Assembly (NCBI RefSeq): GCF_000002425.4
Contig: NC_037254.1
Location: 17,208,001-17,272,000 of the forward strand
DNA from: Physcomitrium patens
Taxonomy: Eukaryota; Streptophyta; Bryopsida; Funariales; Funariaceae
Direction: 5' to 3'
Length of the DNA stretch: 64,000 bases
Shown piece after piece: positions 42,858 through 54,069 of this stretch. The notes under the pieces were generated by a model, which saw only the letters and a list, made by a program, of their open reading frames with translations, did not search any database and was not told the DNA's origin. The stretch's first letter is position 1; each line of letters starts with the position of its first letter. Made by a program: the position numbers and the translations under genes.

Positions 42858-45800
42858 ATGGTTAATAAGAACGAGAGCATTGCATCGAGGAAATTAAATC
42901 AGTTGAGAGAAAGGCAGAGAAGAGCGCTGTCGTATTACGTGCTTTCCTGCTTGAGAACGCGCCGGGCATCTGGCTGTAGAAAGTAGTATGGAGATTCATC
43001 GATAGTCAAGCAGTCTATCAGTTTTTGACTGCTGGAATATAAACGACTGCAACAATGTACCGTAAATCTATACGGGTGCTCTTCGACTGCTTGTCGAAGT
43101 CCTTTTTGCCCCAACCGGTAGGTCTCTAGACATTACAGAGAACCCCGTACAACCCAAACTGTTAACCTTCAATACTGCTTTGTACTTACGATCTTGTATC
43201 CACTGACTGTCTTGTTAGATTAACCCAATAAATATCATTCACTCCGCATACTCAATCCTATAGACACCCTTTTAATCCTTCAATTACAGACGTAACTCGA
43301 TTTCACAAAACAGTCAAGAGTATTCAAACCCACTTCATTTAAAAATCCCGATTCACCATTACAACACTGACTTCAGTAGCGATTGCCTCAGTCTTCCCCA
43401 AAACTCTATGAAGAAGAAAAATCCAAATTCTATGTCTTTCCTTCCCCGACTCGAAGCATGAAGCTCCTCTTTCTAATTCCCTTGATCTTCAAAAAACCTC
43501 CAATGAAAACCGAACTAGTAACCTTGCAAAAGCTTGAAAAACTCGCTCCCCCAGATTCCCCTCAAAAAAAAACCACCCCCAAAACTATATCCCACCTAAC
43601 CTTATCCTCTGAATTTCTTCAATCTTCCGTCTTAGATTCGGAATTGGCTCCCACCTCAAGCTTGGATCCGAAATTGGCTCTCGTCGTCAAGCTTTCTCCT
43701 CCGTTTTTGCCTTTAAGAAATCCATTTACCGAAAACAACGTTCCCTGAGACGGCACAAAGAACAGGACAGCCTGAAACAGAATCGAACCCCGTAATCGGG
43801 ACCACATTGAGTCGCCCGACCAATTCAGGTCCTATATTGGTAAAGATGCCCGTAGTAACCTGAATGTTCCCAAAAATTGGGTCAAATTGGTCCTCGCGTC
43901 AGATTGGCTAAGACCCGTAGTAAGACCTAAATTTTCCGTAATTAGACTGCACTGGGTTGACCGGCCAATTCAGGTCTCATATTGGATAAGAGGACCCGGA
44001 TTGGATTATCGAAATTGGATCCAATTGGCTCCTCGAACCCGTCGTGTGAATTGGTCCTTCTCTTCCTGCTGACTCCCGTTATTGGAATCGAATGGAGCAT
44101 TCCAGTATGCCCCAGCTGACTGTAACGGAGTCACTGAACCTGACCACTCAGTATTTGTACTGGAGTTGGTCGATGCTCCCAATATTCGAGGTAACTGAAT
44201 ATTAATAAAATTCCCCTTTCTTTTTATTTTCACTGTATAATCGTGTTACAACACGACAGCGCAAGGAAGGAACTTGCTTAGAGAGGAGTAAGAACGTAAT
44301 CTTAAAAAGAAGCATCGACAGAATTAGATTAAACCATGGTTGTAATCTTGTCGGCGCATCCGAACATATCAAGAACCGGACAGACTGTTAATTCTGCAAT
44401 CATATGTATCGTTAGAAAAATTACTTAGAACACTCGCGGGAAATTTTGTTAACATTCCAGTGGAAATCTTGAGGCCGTTAACTGAAAGAGAAGGAGGCAT
44501 AGAAGTATTTGGTACTCCATTGGGTAATTTTCCAGTAGGGGGTACCGCTGAAACGAGCAATAGGAGCTCTGCAGATTGGCATGAATTGATCGCCAATAAA
44601 GGCAACTATATCGTATTTCAAAATCTAACTTTTTCACCTGCAAGTCAACCAACAAAACTATTTATGGAGAATAACAATAAAGCAAGGACCGCTGAGAGCT
44701 CGGTAATTAGAGTAAGGGAAAGTAGAGATTATTTTAAAACAAATTTCAGAGGAACAGAAAATTCAATGGCGGCAGGAGGACCAGTCGTTTCGATTGCAGT
44801 TCAAATGGGTACCTTGGGCGATCGTACGACTAGCGTCGCACCATTACCTACTTTTTGTGGTTTGCCAGGTGCGGACCCAGATCAACATTTGTCTCAATTC
44901 TTGATGGCGTGTGTAGCCAATAATGGAAGGACAGAAGACATCTGGCTGAGATGGTTGCCAGCGACACTAAAAGACACAGCGTTCGAGTGGTATAACCGCC
45001 AACCTGTAGGTCAATTTATTAATTGGGAGGCATTGAAAACGGCAATTTTAGCCCATTTCCGACCAATTGGTTTTGAAGAACGTCTTCGAGAAAGATTAAT
45101 GAACAGCAGAATGGTACCAAGGGAAGCGGTACAGTCATATTATGGTCGTATAGCAGATATACTTCGGAAATGGCCAAATAACCAAATGTCGGAATTGTTT
45201 GTGTTGTCCATATTGGTTAATATTGGATTACACCCACCAGAATTGAAGATGTTTGTAAAGAAGGCCCAATCAGCTACCATTGCAGTATCTTTTGAGCGAG
45301 CAAAAGTATGGGAGGAATGTCATTATGACCAGCACTTAACCGTTGGCGCCACGATGATTCCATCGCAAGGCAGTTATCAAATGACAAATTGGAATGACGC
45401 ATCGGAAAGTTATCTGGGAAGGAGTGATTATGGTACAATTCCACAAGGAATAGTGAATGCCGTTCCATTGCAGGCTGCACTACCATCATCGTCACAACTG
45501 TATGTGCCTTATTTCGCGTATCAAAAACCAATACCTACGAGGGAATTGACCAATGAATTGGTATCAAGAAATTCCAATGAGTCATTGCTGTTAACATTAA
45601 CGAAGAAAATGGATGAATTGGCTGTGAATCTGGCCAAGGATAAAGAGAAAAGGCATAAACCGACCAATATGCGACCCAATGTTTGGTGTAGCAATTATAA
45701 GGAATAAGGTCATTTGGTAACCGAATGTTCTTCACCACCCCAAATGATGGTTCTATGTACCTTTTGTGGGGGTAAGCATACCACTGCCAATTGTTGGAAC

Positions 45801-46815
45801 TTAAGGAAACAACAACAAGTCGGACAACAGACCATGAGTCAACCAACTTCGTGGGATGTAAATCAAGTACAAACAAATAATAGGTTTGGCTGGAATGGAA
45901 ATCGAGCAAATAAACAAAACAGGAATTATTCCAATTTTCAAAACTCTGAATTTCACCAAGAAGGTGTATCCAATACCCATGGCTTGGGACTGAATCAGCA
46001 AGGATATCATCAATATTCAACCATGCAGAAGCTAATGCCAGAATCTATAGTACCAATGGGTCAAGCAGGATCCTTCACTCAACCGACATGGAATAGACCG
46101 AGCCGTTATATACCAGTAGAGACACCCAATATCCCTGAAGGAGTTGGCAGAAGACCACTTTGTTGCTATCGGTGCAGACAAATCAGACATTATGCGAGTG
46201 AATGTCCTAATCCAAGAGCAAGTGATGATTATGCCCCAATATGTGGAAATTGTAAGCAGTCTGGTCATACTTATCAGCAGTGCAACGCGGCATTTAATTA
46301 TAATAACCGTGACCAGCAGATGCAAACAAGCCAGCCGGCGGAAGACAAAGGTCCTGTTCAACGGGACTCACCAGTACATCGCATCGAGGTGGTGAACGCA
46401 GTGCTTACCAGGGGCCAATAAAAAGGCAAGAATCTAATTCAGGACCTGGATGATCCAATCGAAGTAACAACAGTAGTGCCGTCCATGAGGCGAACCGAAC
46501 CAATACCAGTATTCGACCATATTCCAATATTGAGACCTCAACAGGACGAGGAATCCAATTCAGTTTCACGTGCCAATTTTTCGGGGACATCAAGATCAAT
46601 TCCAAATGACCCCGTCCCAATACCCGCACAATCCAATATAAGCTCGTACCTATTGAAGGAACCTTTAGTGGTCGAAGAGTCGACTAAGAGGAAGGAATTG
46701 CTACCGAACAGAGTCAAAACGAAACCAATGAAACGTAAAAGAGCATTGGAAGTTACTCTCAATATGCAACCCTACGACATTTCGAAGGATTTGGATGTTA
46801 TCTAGCCTTCAATTA
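42858..46815 (+). pseudogene. P left-arm gag, interrupted by K2
   Basis: Starts at ATG 42858. K2 enters after about 22 codons, and its length plus duplication (1335) keeps the frame. A 415-codon open stretch (44460-45707) holds the capsid core (WLRWLPATLKDTAFEWYN, then ESYYGR-like QSYYGRIADILRKW), ended by TAA. The next 235 codons (45714-46421) hold CTFCGGKHTTANC, CYRCRQIRHYASEC and CGNCKQSGHTYQQC. A linker with KPMKRKRALEVTLNM follows. Predicted peptides are identical to the right arm for the first 650 codons or so. It is the best-preserved gag in the window. Confidence 0.9.
42928..44258 (+). mobile_element. Element K2: second copy of K (1331 bp), left arm of P only
   Basis: Starts TGTCGTATTACG and ends AACACGACA. 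It is flanked by GCGC (42924-42927 and 44259-44262). The right arm has the uninterrupted site (GCGC once, 52173-52176), a natural empty-site control. K2 is similar to K1 along its full length (roughly 90-95% by eye). A 121-codon + frame (43383-43748) is open here but disrupted in K1, and part of it reads through the captured gag segment in the wrong sense, so it is probably not a gene. Confidence 0.88.
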
Positions 46816-47257
46816 CAATGAAGCAATTTTTGGCTGTAGCACCGGAATGTCGATCAACATTGAATTTAGCGTTAGTACGGCAAAGATCCCGCACTAAAGA
46901 AATACATGAAGTTAGCTTAAACCCAGATCCGAGAGCACCAACAATCGATGTATCAATCGATGGAGTTTTAATTCCAGGGGTACAAGTCAATGGTGGCTCC
47001 AGTGTGAATTTAATGAACGCTGATACAATGGAAGACTTGGATCTAAAGTAATTGCTCCCTACAACATTAGTTTTATGAATGGCAGATCATAGTCGGGTTA
47101 AGCTGATGGGAATCTTACGCAATATTGCCACTGTAATCGCGGGATTGACATACAAAATTGATTATGTTGTATTTCGGTTACAGAGTCCTACGTTATCATA
47201 TCCCATTTTATTGGGCAGACCTTGGTTGTATCAAGCCAAGGCTAAGAACGATTGAGG
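44259..47257 (+). repeat. Left inner arm of the P inverted repeat
   Basis: Mirror of 49178-52176. All frames on both strands give the same peptides from about 44369 to 46740, so this part is essentially identical. From about 46743 to 47257 around ten differences appear, all or nearly all transitions. Confidence 0.95.
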
Positions 47258-47300
47258 CCACGGCACATTGACAATTGGAAAAGGCAGTGACTAGATTATT
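46818..47300 (+). pseudogene. P left-arm protease
   Basis: Same frame as gag. The active site reads VQVNGGSSVNLMN. The catalytic Asp codon is AAT (Asn) at 46989-46991, while the right arm keeps GAT (Asp). A stop at 47049 and further stops downstream are present. LLGRPWLYQAKAKND marks the domain end, at the limit of the inverted repeat. Confidence 0.8.
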
Positions 47301-47537
47301 CTACAAATGTATCCGGTACAATATCACGGAGAAACTTCATTGCCCGAATCAGAATTTACATCGGATAACAAGAGTCACTCGATTGAGGAAGATGATGATG
47401 CTATAGTTTCACCGCAATTTGGGGCAGGTCAAACCCCTTTAATAACCAAATGCGGAGTCTACTAATGTGGAGGCCCCGGCGAATATTTACTGCATCAGAA
47501 GGATGCTTCTAACTCAGATCATGTTATTACCGAATGG

Positions 47538-49020
47538 ATGACCCGATATGATGTCAATCATGTGAGTGTAATGTGGTCAAACATGAGTCACCAGCAGTTG
47601 CAGTCTCCTTCGCACGACGACGGGCCAACAGGCAATTTTAAATTGGCGGTTGTGGAAGAACCTGGTTTTCAGACTCTGAACTTACGCACCACTAACACGC
47701 CCCAGAATATAAAGATATACAAGGGTATTCAAGGTAACGAATTGAGTCAGTGGAAAGCATTCTTCCTCCGACATAAATCGTCCTTTGCTTGGAGGTATGC
47801 AGATCTGTCTAGCCAGAAACGCTGTGTAAACATCGTATTACATTGGTTCCGGATGCTACACTAGTTTGTCAAAGACAACACCGTCTCAACCTAAAATATT
47901 CCTTGATGGTAAAGGAGGAATTGGACAAATTATTGCGCGTGGGATTCATTTATCCGGTTCTGTATAGTGAATGGGTCTTACCAATGGTAATGGTACCTAA
48001 GAAAAATGGCAAGATTAGAATCTGTTAAGATTTTCGAAAACTCAATGCTGCTACCAAGAAAGACTATTTTCCTCTACCTTTTACGGACAGTATATTGGAT
48101 GCCGTAGTAGGACACAAATGTTATTCATTTTTGGATGGTTTTTCGGGTTACAATCAAGTCAAAATTGCCAAGGAAGATCAGTCCAAGACTACTTTTACGA
48201 CAGATTGGGGTACATTTGCATACAAAGTGATGCCATTTGGATTATACAATGCACTAGCCACATTTCAAAGAGTGATGACACAGGCCTTTCAAGATTATTT
48301 ACGAGTGTCAATGGAAATATTCTTAGATGATTTTTGCACGTTCAGTACGACAGCCGATCATTTGAACTTCCTGGGACGATGTCTGGACCAATGCGATAAG
48401 TACGGTATATCATTGAATTCAGAGAAGTGTCAATTTGGGGTCCCCTCTAGAAGACTCTTGGGCCATATAGTATCCAGCCGCGGTATTGCTACGGACCTAG
48501 ATAAAGTAACTCAAATATTGGCTTTACCAAAGCCAGAAACGGTGTCTGAAGTATGTGGCTTTGTGGGCCATGTCAGCTATTATCGGCGCTTTATTCACTC
48601 CTTTGTGGTACTATGTCAGCCATTGACAAATTTGCTAAAGAAACCACTATTGGATGGATCTAGTCCCGTTTGGACGGCAGAATGTAGTGTTGCCTTTGAG
48701 GCCTTAAAGCAAAAATTGGTATCTGCACCAATACTAGTTGCCCCATGCTGGACGAAATCATTTCAGGTTTATGTCGATGCATCCAACGTCGCGATTGGAT
48801 CCATATTGAGTTAGAAGGACGACAATAACCATGATCATCCAATATATTTTGCGAGTCGACAATTGGTTATGGCTGGACGCAATTATAATACTACCGAGCG
48901 AGAAGTCCTCGACATGATTTATTCTGTACAAAAATTTCGCCATTATCTACTGAGCTACCCGTTTGTGTTCCACGTTGATCATGATGCGCTTAAGTATATG
49001 ATAAATAAACCCCATATATG
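47538..49020 (+). pseudogene. P left-arm RT and RNase H
   Basis: Only the left half has this segment. The frame shifts near 47815 (a small deletion relative to A). Motifs are KKNGKIRIC, YSFLDGFSGYNQVKI (48120-48165), [30 protein letters not shown] (about 48312-48345), then YVDASNVAIGSIL (48768-48806) and TEREVLDMIYSVQKFRHYLL. It is cut at about 49000-49020, where a 16-base direct repeat (TATATGATAAATAAAC) marks the junction to the inverted half. Confidence 0.85.
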
Positions 49021-49034
49021 ATAAATAAACGTCC

Positions 49035-49177
49035 AGTCGAACCTATTATTCATTTTTACTTGATTTACATCCCACGAAGTTGGTTAACTCATTGTCTGTT
49101 GTCCAACTTGTTGTTGTTTCCTTAAGTTCCAACAATTGCGATGGTATGCTTACCCCCACAAAAAGGTAAACTTACGG
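49035..49177 (-). other. Patchwork at the P centre: displaced gag fragment
   Basis: 49035-49168 is an extra minus-strand copy of the knuckle region otherwise at about 50548-50685 (shared CNNWNL-type DNA, 'gacttgttgttgtttcc'). In minus-strand order the right half therefore runs protease, then back to gag, then joins the RNase H of the left half. This looks like two template jumps. Confidence 0.75.
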
Positions 49178-52176
49178 CCCCAATCGTTCTTAGCCTTGGC
49201 TTGATACAACCAAGGTCTGTCCAATAAAATGGGATACGATAACGTAGAACTCTATAACCGAAATACAACATAATCAATTTTGTATGTCAATCCCGCGATT
49301 ACAGTGGCAATATTGCGTAAGATTCCCATCAGCTTAACCCGACTATGATCTGCCATTCATAAAACTAATGTCGTAGGGAGCAATTACTTTAGATCCAAGT
49401 CTTCCATTGTATCAGCGTTCATTAAATTCACACTGGAGCCACCATCGACTTGTACCCCTGGAATTAAAACTCCATCGATTGATACATCGATTGTTGGTGC
49501 TCCTGGATCTGGGTTTAAGCTAACTTCATGTATTTCTTTAGTGCGGGATCTTTGCCGTACTAACGCTAAATTCAATGTTGATCGACATTCCGGTGTTACA
49601 GCCAAAAGTTGCTTCATTGTAATTGAAGGCTAGATAACATCCAAATCCTTCGAAATGTCGTAGGGTTGCATATTGAGAGTAACTCCCAATGCTCTTTTAC
49701 GTTTCATTGGTTTCGTTTTGACTCTGTTCGGTAGCAATTCCTTCCTCTTAGTCGACTCTTCGACCACTAAAGGTTCCTTCAATAGGTACGAGCTTATATT
49801 GGATTGTGCGGGTATTGGGACGGGGTCATTTGGAATTGATCTTGATGTCCCCGAAAAATTGGCACGTGAAACTGAATTGGATTCCTCGTCCTGTTGAGGT
49901 CTCAATATTGGAATATGGTCGAATACTGGTATTGGTTCGGTTCGCCTCATGGACGGCACTACTGTTGTTACTTCGATTGGATCATCCAGGTCCTGAATTA
50001 GATTCTTGCCTTTTTATTGGCCCCTGGTAAGCACTGCGTTCACCACCTCGATGCGATGTACTGGTGAGTCCCGTTGAACAGGACCTTTGTCTTCCGCCGG
50101 CTGGCTTGTTTGCATCTGCTGGTCACGGTTATTATAATTAAATGCCGCGTTGCACTGCTGATAAGTATGACCAGACTGCTTACAATTTCCACATATTGGG
50201 GCATAATCATCACTTGCTCTTGGATTAGGACATTCACTCGCATAATGTCTGATTTGTCTGCACCGATAGCAACAAAGTGGTCTTCTGCCAACTCCTTCAG
50301 GGATATTGGGTGTCTCTACTGGTATATAACGGCTCGGTCTATTCCATGTCGGTTGAGTGAAGGATCCTGCTTGACCCATTGGTACTATAGATTCTGGCAT
50401 TAGCTTCTGCATGGTTGAATATTGATGATATCCTTGCTGATTCAGTCCCAAGCCATGGGTATTGGATACACCTTCTTGGTGAAATTCAGAGTTTTGAAAA
50501 TTGGAATAATTCCTGTTTTGTTTATTTGCTCGATTTCCATTCCAGCCAAACCTATTATTTGTTTGTACTTGATTTACATCCCACGAAGTTGGTTGACTCA
50601 TGGTCTGTTGTCCGACTTGTTGTTGTTTCCTTAAGTTCCAACAATTGGCAGTGGTATGCTTACCCCCACAAAAGGTACATAGAACCATCATTTGGGGTGG
50701 TGAAGAACATTCGGTTACCAAATGACCTTATTCCTTATAATTGCTACACCAAACATTGGGTCGCATATTGGTCGGTTTATGCCTTTTCTCTTTATCCTTG
50801 GCCAGATTCACAGCCAATTCATCCATTTTCTTCGTTAATGTTAACAGCAATGACTCATTGGAATTTCTTGATACCAATTCATTGGTCAATTCCCTCGTAG
50901 GTATTGGTTTTTGATACGCGAAATAAGGCACATACAGTTGTGACGATGATGGTAGTGCAGCCTGCAATGGAACGGCATTCACTATTCCTTGTGGAATTGT
51001 ACCATAATCACTCCTTCCCAGATAACTTTCCGATGCGTCATTCCAATTTGTCATTTGATAACTGCCTTGCGATGGAATCATCGTGGCGCCAACGGTTAAG
51101 TGCTGGTCATAATGACATTCCTCCCATACTTTTGCTCGCTCAAAAGATACTGCAATGGTAGCTGATTGGGCCTTCTTTACAAACATCTTCAATTCTGGTG
51201 GGTGTAATCCAATATTAACCAATATGGACAACACAAACAATTCCGACATTTGGTTATTTGGCCATTTCCGAAGTATATCTGCTATACGACCATAATATGA
51301 CTGTACCGCTTCCCTTGGTACCATTCTGCTGTTCATTAATCTTTCTCGAAGACGTTCTTCAAAACCAATTGGTCGGAAATGGGCTAAAATTGCCGTTTTC
51401 AATGCCTCCCAATTAATAAATTGACCTACAGGTTGGCGGTTATACCACTCGAACGCTGTGTCTTTTAGTGTCGCTGGCAACCATCTCAGCCAGATGTCTT
51501 CTGTCCTTCCATTATTGGCTACACACGCCATCAAGAATTGAGACAAATGTTGATCTGGGTCCGCACCTGGCAAACCACAAAAAGTAGGTAATGGTGCGAC
51601 GCTAGTCGTACGATCGCCCAAGGTACCCATTTGAACTGCAATCGAAACGACTGGTCCTCCTGCCGCCATTGAATTTTCTGTTCCTCTGAAATTTGTTTTA
51701 AAATAATCTCTACTTTCCCTTACTCTAATTACCGAGCTCTCAGCGGTCCTTGCTTTATTGTTATTCTCCATAAATAGTTTTGTTGGTTGACTTGCAGGTG
51801 AAAAAGTTAGATTTTGAAATACGATATAGTTGCCTTTATTGGCGATCAATTCATGCCAATCTGCAGAGCTCCTATTGCTCGTTTCAGCGGTACCCCCTAC
51901 TGGAAAATTACCCAATGGAGTACCAAATACTTCTATGCCTCCTTCTCTTTCAGTTAACGGCCTCAAGATTTCCACTGGAATGTTAACAAAATTTCCCGCG
52001 AGTGTTCTAAGTAATTTTTCTAACGATACATATGATTGCAGAATTAACAGTCTGTCCGGTTCTTGATATGTTCGGATGCGCCGACAAGCTTACAACCATG
52101 GTTTAATCTAATTCTGTCGATGCTTCCTTTTAAGATTACGTTCTTGCTCCTCTCTACGCAAGTTCCTTCCTTGCGC
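49178..52176 (-). repeat. Right inner arm of the P inverted repeat
   Basis: Mirror of 44259-47257 on the minus strand, encoding the same gag (415- and 235-codon stretches) and the protease start. It lacks K. Confidence 0.95.
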
Positions 52177-52255
52177 TCTTCCCTGCCTTTCTCTCAACTG
52201 ATTTAATTTCCTCGATGCAATGCTCTCGTTCTTATTAACCATAAACTTTCTTTAA
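49384..52255 (-). pseudogene. P right-arm gag and protease
   Basis: gag runs 50728-51975 and 50014-50721 on the minus strand, the linker at 49630-49959 (KPMKRKRALGVTLNM) and the protease at 49384-49617, with VQVDGGSSVNLMN keeping the catalytic Asp. The N-terminal gag codons up to about 52243 are uninterrupted because K is absent. It shares with the left arm the TAA that splits the two gag stretches, so that stop predates the duplication or was copied by conversion. Confidence 0.88.
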
Positions 52256-52334
52256 ACACTACTGAAATCATCTTCCATTGCCAATTTTTTCACACGTTTG
52301 GTAATTAATTCCTAGCACTCAAAGCTATTATCAC

Positions 52335-52352
52335 TCTCCGGCAGCGGCGCCA
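52335..52352 (-). other. PBS of P, right arm
   Basis: The minus strand reads TGGCGCCGCTGCCGGAGA, 16 of 18 matches to the tRNA-Asp site. It is the best-preserved PBS in the window. Confidence 0.88.
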
Positions 52353-52355
52353 AAA

Positions 52356-53131
52356 TGTGATTGCTCGTTTTACTTATTCCGAAAGAAACCTCCCAGAATA
52401 AACCTGTATAGGGGAATTCGAACACGGGGAGTGACTAGTTGCTTGAGCGTTCACGTTAGGGTCACACAATTAATTACCTCCAATGTATCGTCTCTATTTC
52501 CATTGTCTAAGCACACAAGGAAACTATAATCTCTCCTTTCACCTTATCAATCTCTTCCTTACAGCAATTCAGTCATATCAATAACTGCTATTTCCACCAA
52601 TATATCTTCACTCTTATAATCTCCAACTATAATACTGCGCTCTCACAGCTTTCAGCACACAATTACCCTCATTCCAATCACTGGAATTCTTCACACAGAA
52701 CTGCCATTCACATTACAGTGTTTCAGACAACCACAGATTCACTCTTTCTGCTGAACTACATTCAGATTTCAGCATTCAATCTCTCTTCTTCTCATTCAAT
52801 AACATATAATTCCAATCACACTTTCATTCCATGATTCACTTCACAATATTCAGAAACTCTCAATACTCTTATTTCAAAGAACATAACAACAAAAGAAAAG
52901 AGGTAGCACCAAGCTTACCCCGGCTCACACTATCATAGTAATGGCAGTTTCTTCCTCTCTCTCTCCTCCTTATCCTACCACGAGATACCAACTACTACAT
53001 CTCTAATGAAAACTGCTTTTCCTAACTATTCATCCATTTTAACTACTGAATTACCTTTCCAACAGTCATCTATCCTTGTTTACACTATAAACTAAGTATC
53101 TACAAATCAGCAAATAACTACTTATTCTACA
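52356..53131 (-). repeat. Right LTR of P (776 bp), minus orientation
   Basis: On the + strand it runs TGTGATTGCTCG to TTATTCTACA. It is the inverted counterpart of the left LTR and is followed directly by target copy ACTTT. In an ordinary provirus this end would be a U5 end (ATCACA). Confidence 0.93.
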
Positions 53132-53547
53132 ACTTTCAATAAATAACAATCATAATCTTCTATCCATAATCAATCTTTTAATAACTTCTCATATAAATCA
53201 ATCACTCAGTACTCCAATTACATAATCAATAACTCATAAATCAATCTCTGATTTATTTCATAGACTCACTTTTCAATATTCAAAAACTATTCTTTACTCT
53301 TCAACAACAAAGAAACAAAGAGGTAGCACCAAGCTTACCCTGGCTCATGACTATCACAATCTGTCATCCCAACAAACTTCTACAACTCCTATATATTTGC
53401 TCTTGATTTCCAAATTCTAACCGTAATTCCGTAACTAACCACTTTTAATAACTAAGTTAACCATCCATCCTTCTGAACTGACTATTCTATGGACTATTAG
53501 TCTATTTTACCAATATCTTTCAAAAATGAACTATTATCTATTCTACA

Positions 53548-53560
53548 TAGTCCCACTTCT
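53548..53560 (-). other. Polypurine tract of J
   Basis: The minus strand reads AGAAGTGGGACTA, ending at the 3' LTR. It is homologous to the tracts of A, B and G. Confidence 0.75.
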
Positions 53561-53579
53561 ATTTGTGTAGTGTCCTCGC

Positions 53580-54060
53580 AAACACACTATTGTTACCTAT
53601 CTAAAAACTATTTAACAAAATCCTATAAAATTACTATTTCCTCTGGCCCACCCAATTGATCATTTGCTACAATAACTATTGTTGGTCCTATTGATTCTCG
53701 TTCTAAATTCAAATCTTCCTCCTCCTCCAATCTATCTATTGACTCCTTCTTCAAGTGGTTTGATAGATCTTGATTATACTCTCCCAATTTACTGACCTAA
53801 GCTTCCAATTTCAAGATCTAGACATCTCAAAGTTTCAATTGATGCTGCTGTTGACTCATCCATTCTGAAACATCTTTAATTGACACTTCTGACCGGCTCT
53901 TCACTGTTAACTCTTAACTGGAACTATTACTCTCTAATACACAAGAAATATAAGAAAATGGCACTCCAATCAATCCAAAACAATACCACATAATGACTTT
54001 AACTGGTGCCCCACTCCTATTCTCTTACTACTTGGAGATAATGAGGACATGTTATCCATA
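53580..54060 (-). pseudogene. J post-pol ORF remnant
   Basis: Minus-strand DNA aligns with the end of the A post-pol ORF and its leader, including the internal purine tract AATAGGAGTGGGGCACC at about 54008-54025. Only the end of the coil seems to remain. The upstream end joins RT directly at a microhomology. Confidence 0.5.
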
Positions 54061-54069
54061 CTGTCCGTG

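Larger units (their letters stand above)
41968..53131. mobile_element. Element P: provirus with LTRs in opposite orientation (11.2 kb)
   Basis: Left half, + strand: LTR, PBS, gag, protease, RT, RNase H (to about 49020). Right half, minus strand: LTR (52356-53131), PBS, gag, protease (to about 49178). Both outer ends are the LTR 5' (U3) terminus TGTAGAATAAG. An exact 5-bp duplication ACTTT lies at 41963-41967 and 53132-53136, inside one J LTR. Inner arms obey x + y = 96435 and outer arms about x + y = 95100. The difference is K2, present only on the left. No third LTR, integrase or post-pol ORF is present. Confidence 0.93.

Noticed and set aside
43383-43748. 121-codon + frame in K2 as a K-encoded protein
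   Set aside because: The frame is broken in K1 and part of it is the captured gag in the wrong sense, so coding is not supported.
45535-46020. 161-codon minus-strand frame, with mirror copy at 50415-50900
   Set aside because: Antisense shadow of the P gag knuckle region; conserved only because the arms are identical.
41968-53131. The P palindrome as an assembly or library artefact (missed adapter, chimeric amplification)
   Set aside because: Both flanks rebuild one J LTR with an ACTTT duplication, K2 is present in only one arm with its own duplication, and the arms differ by scattered transitions. An artefact would give identical arms.
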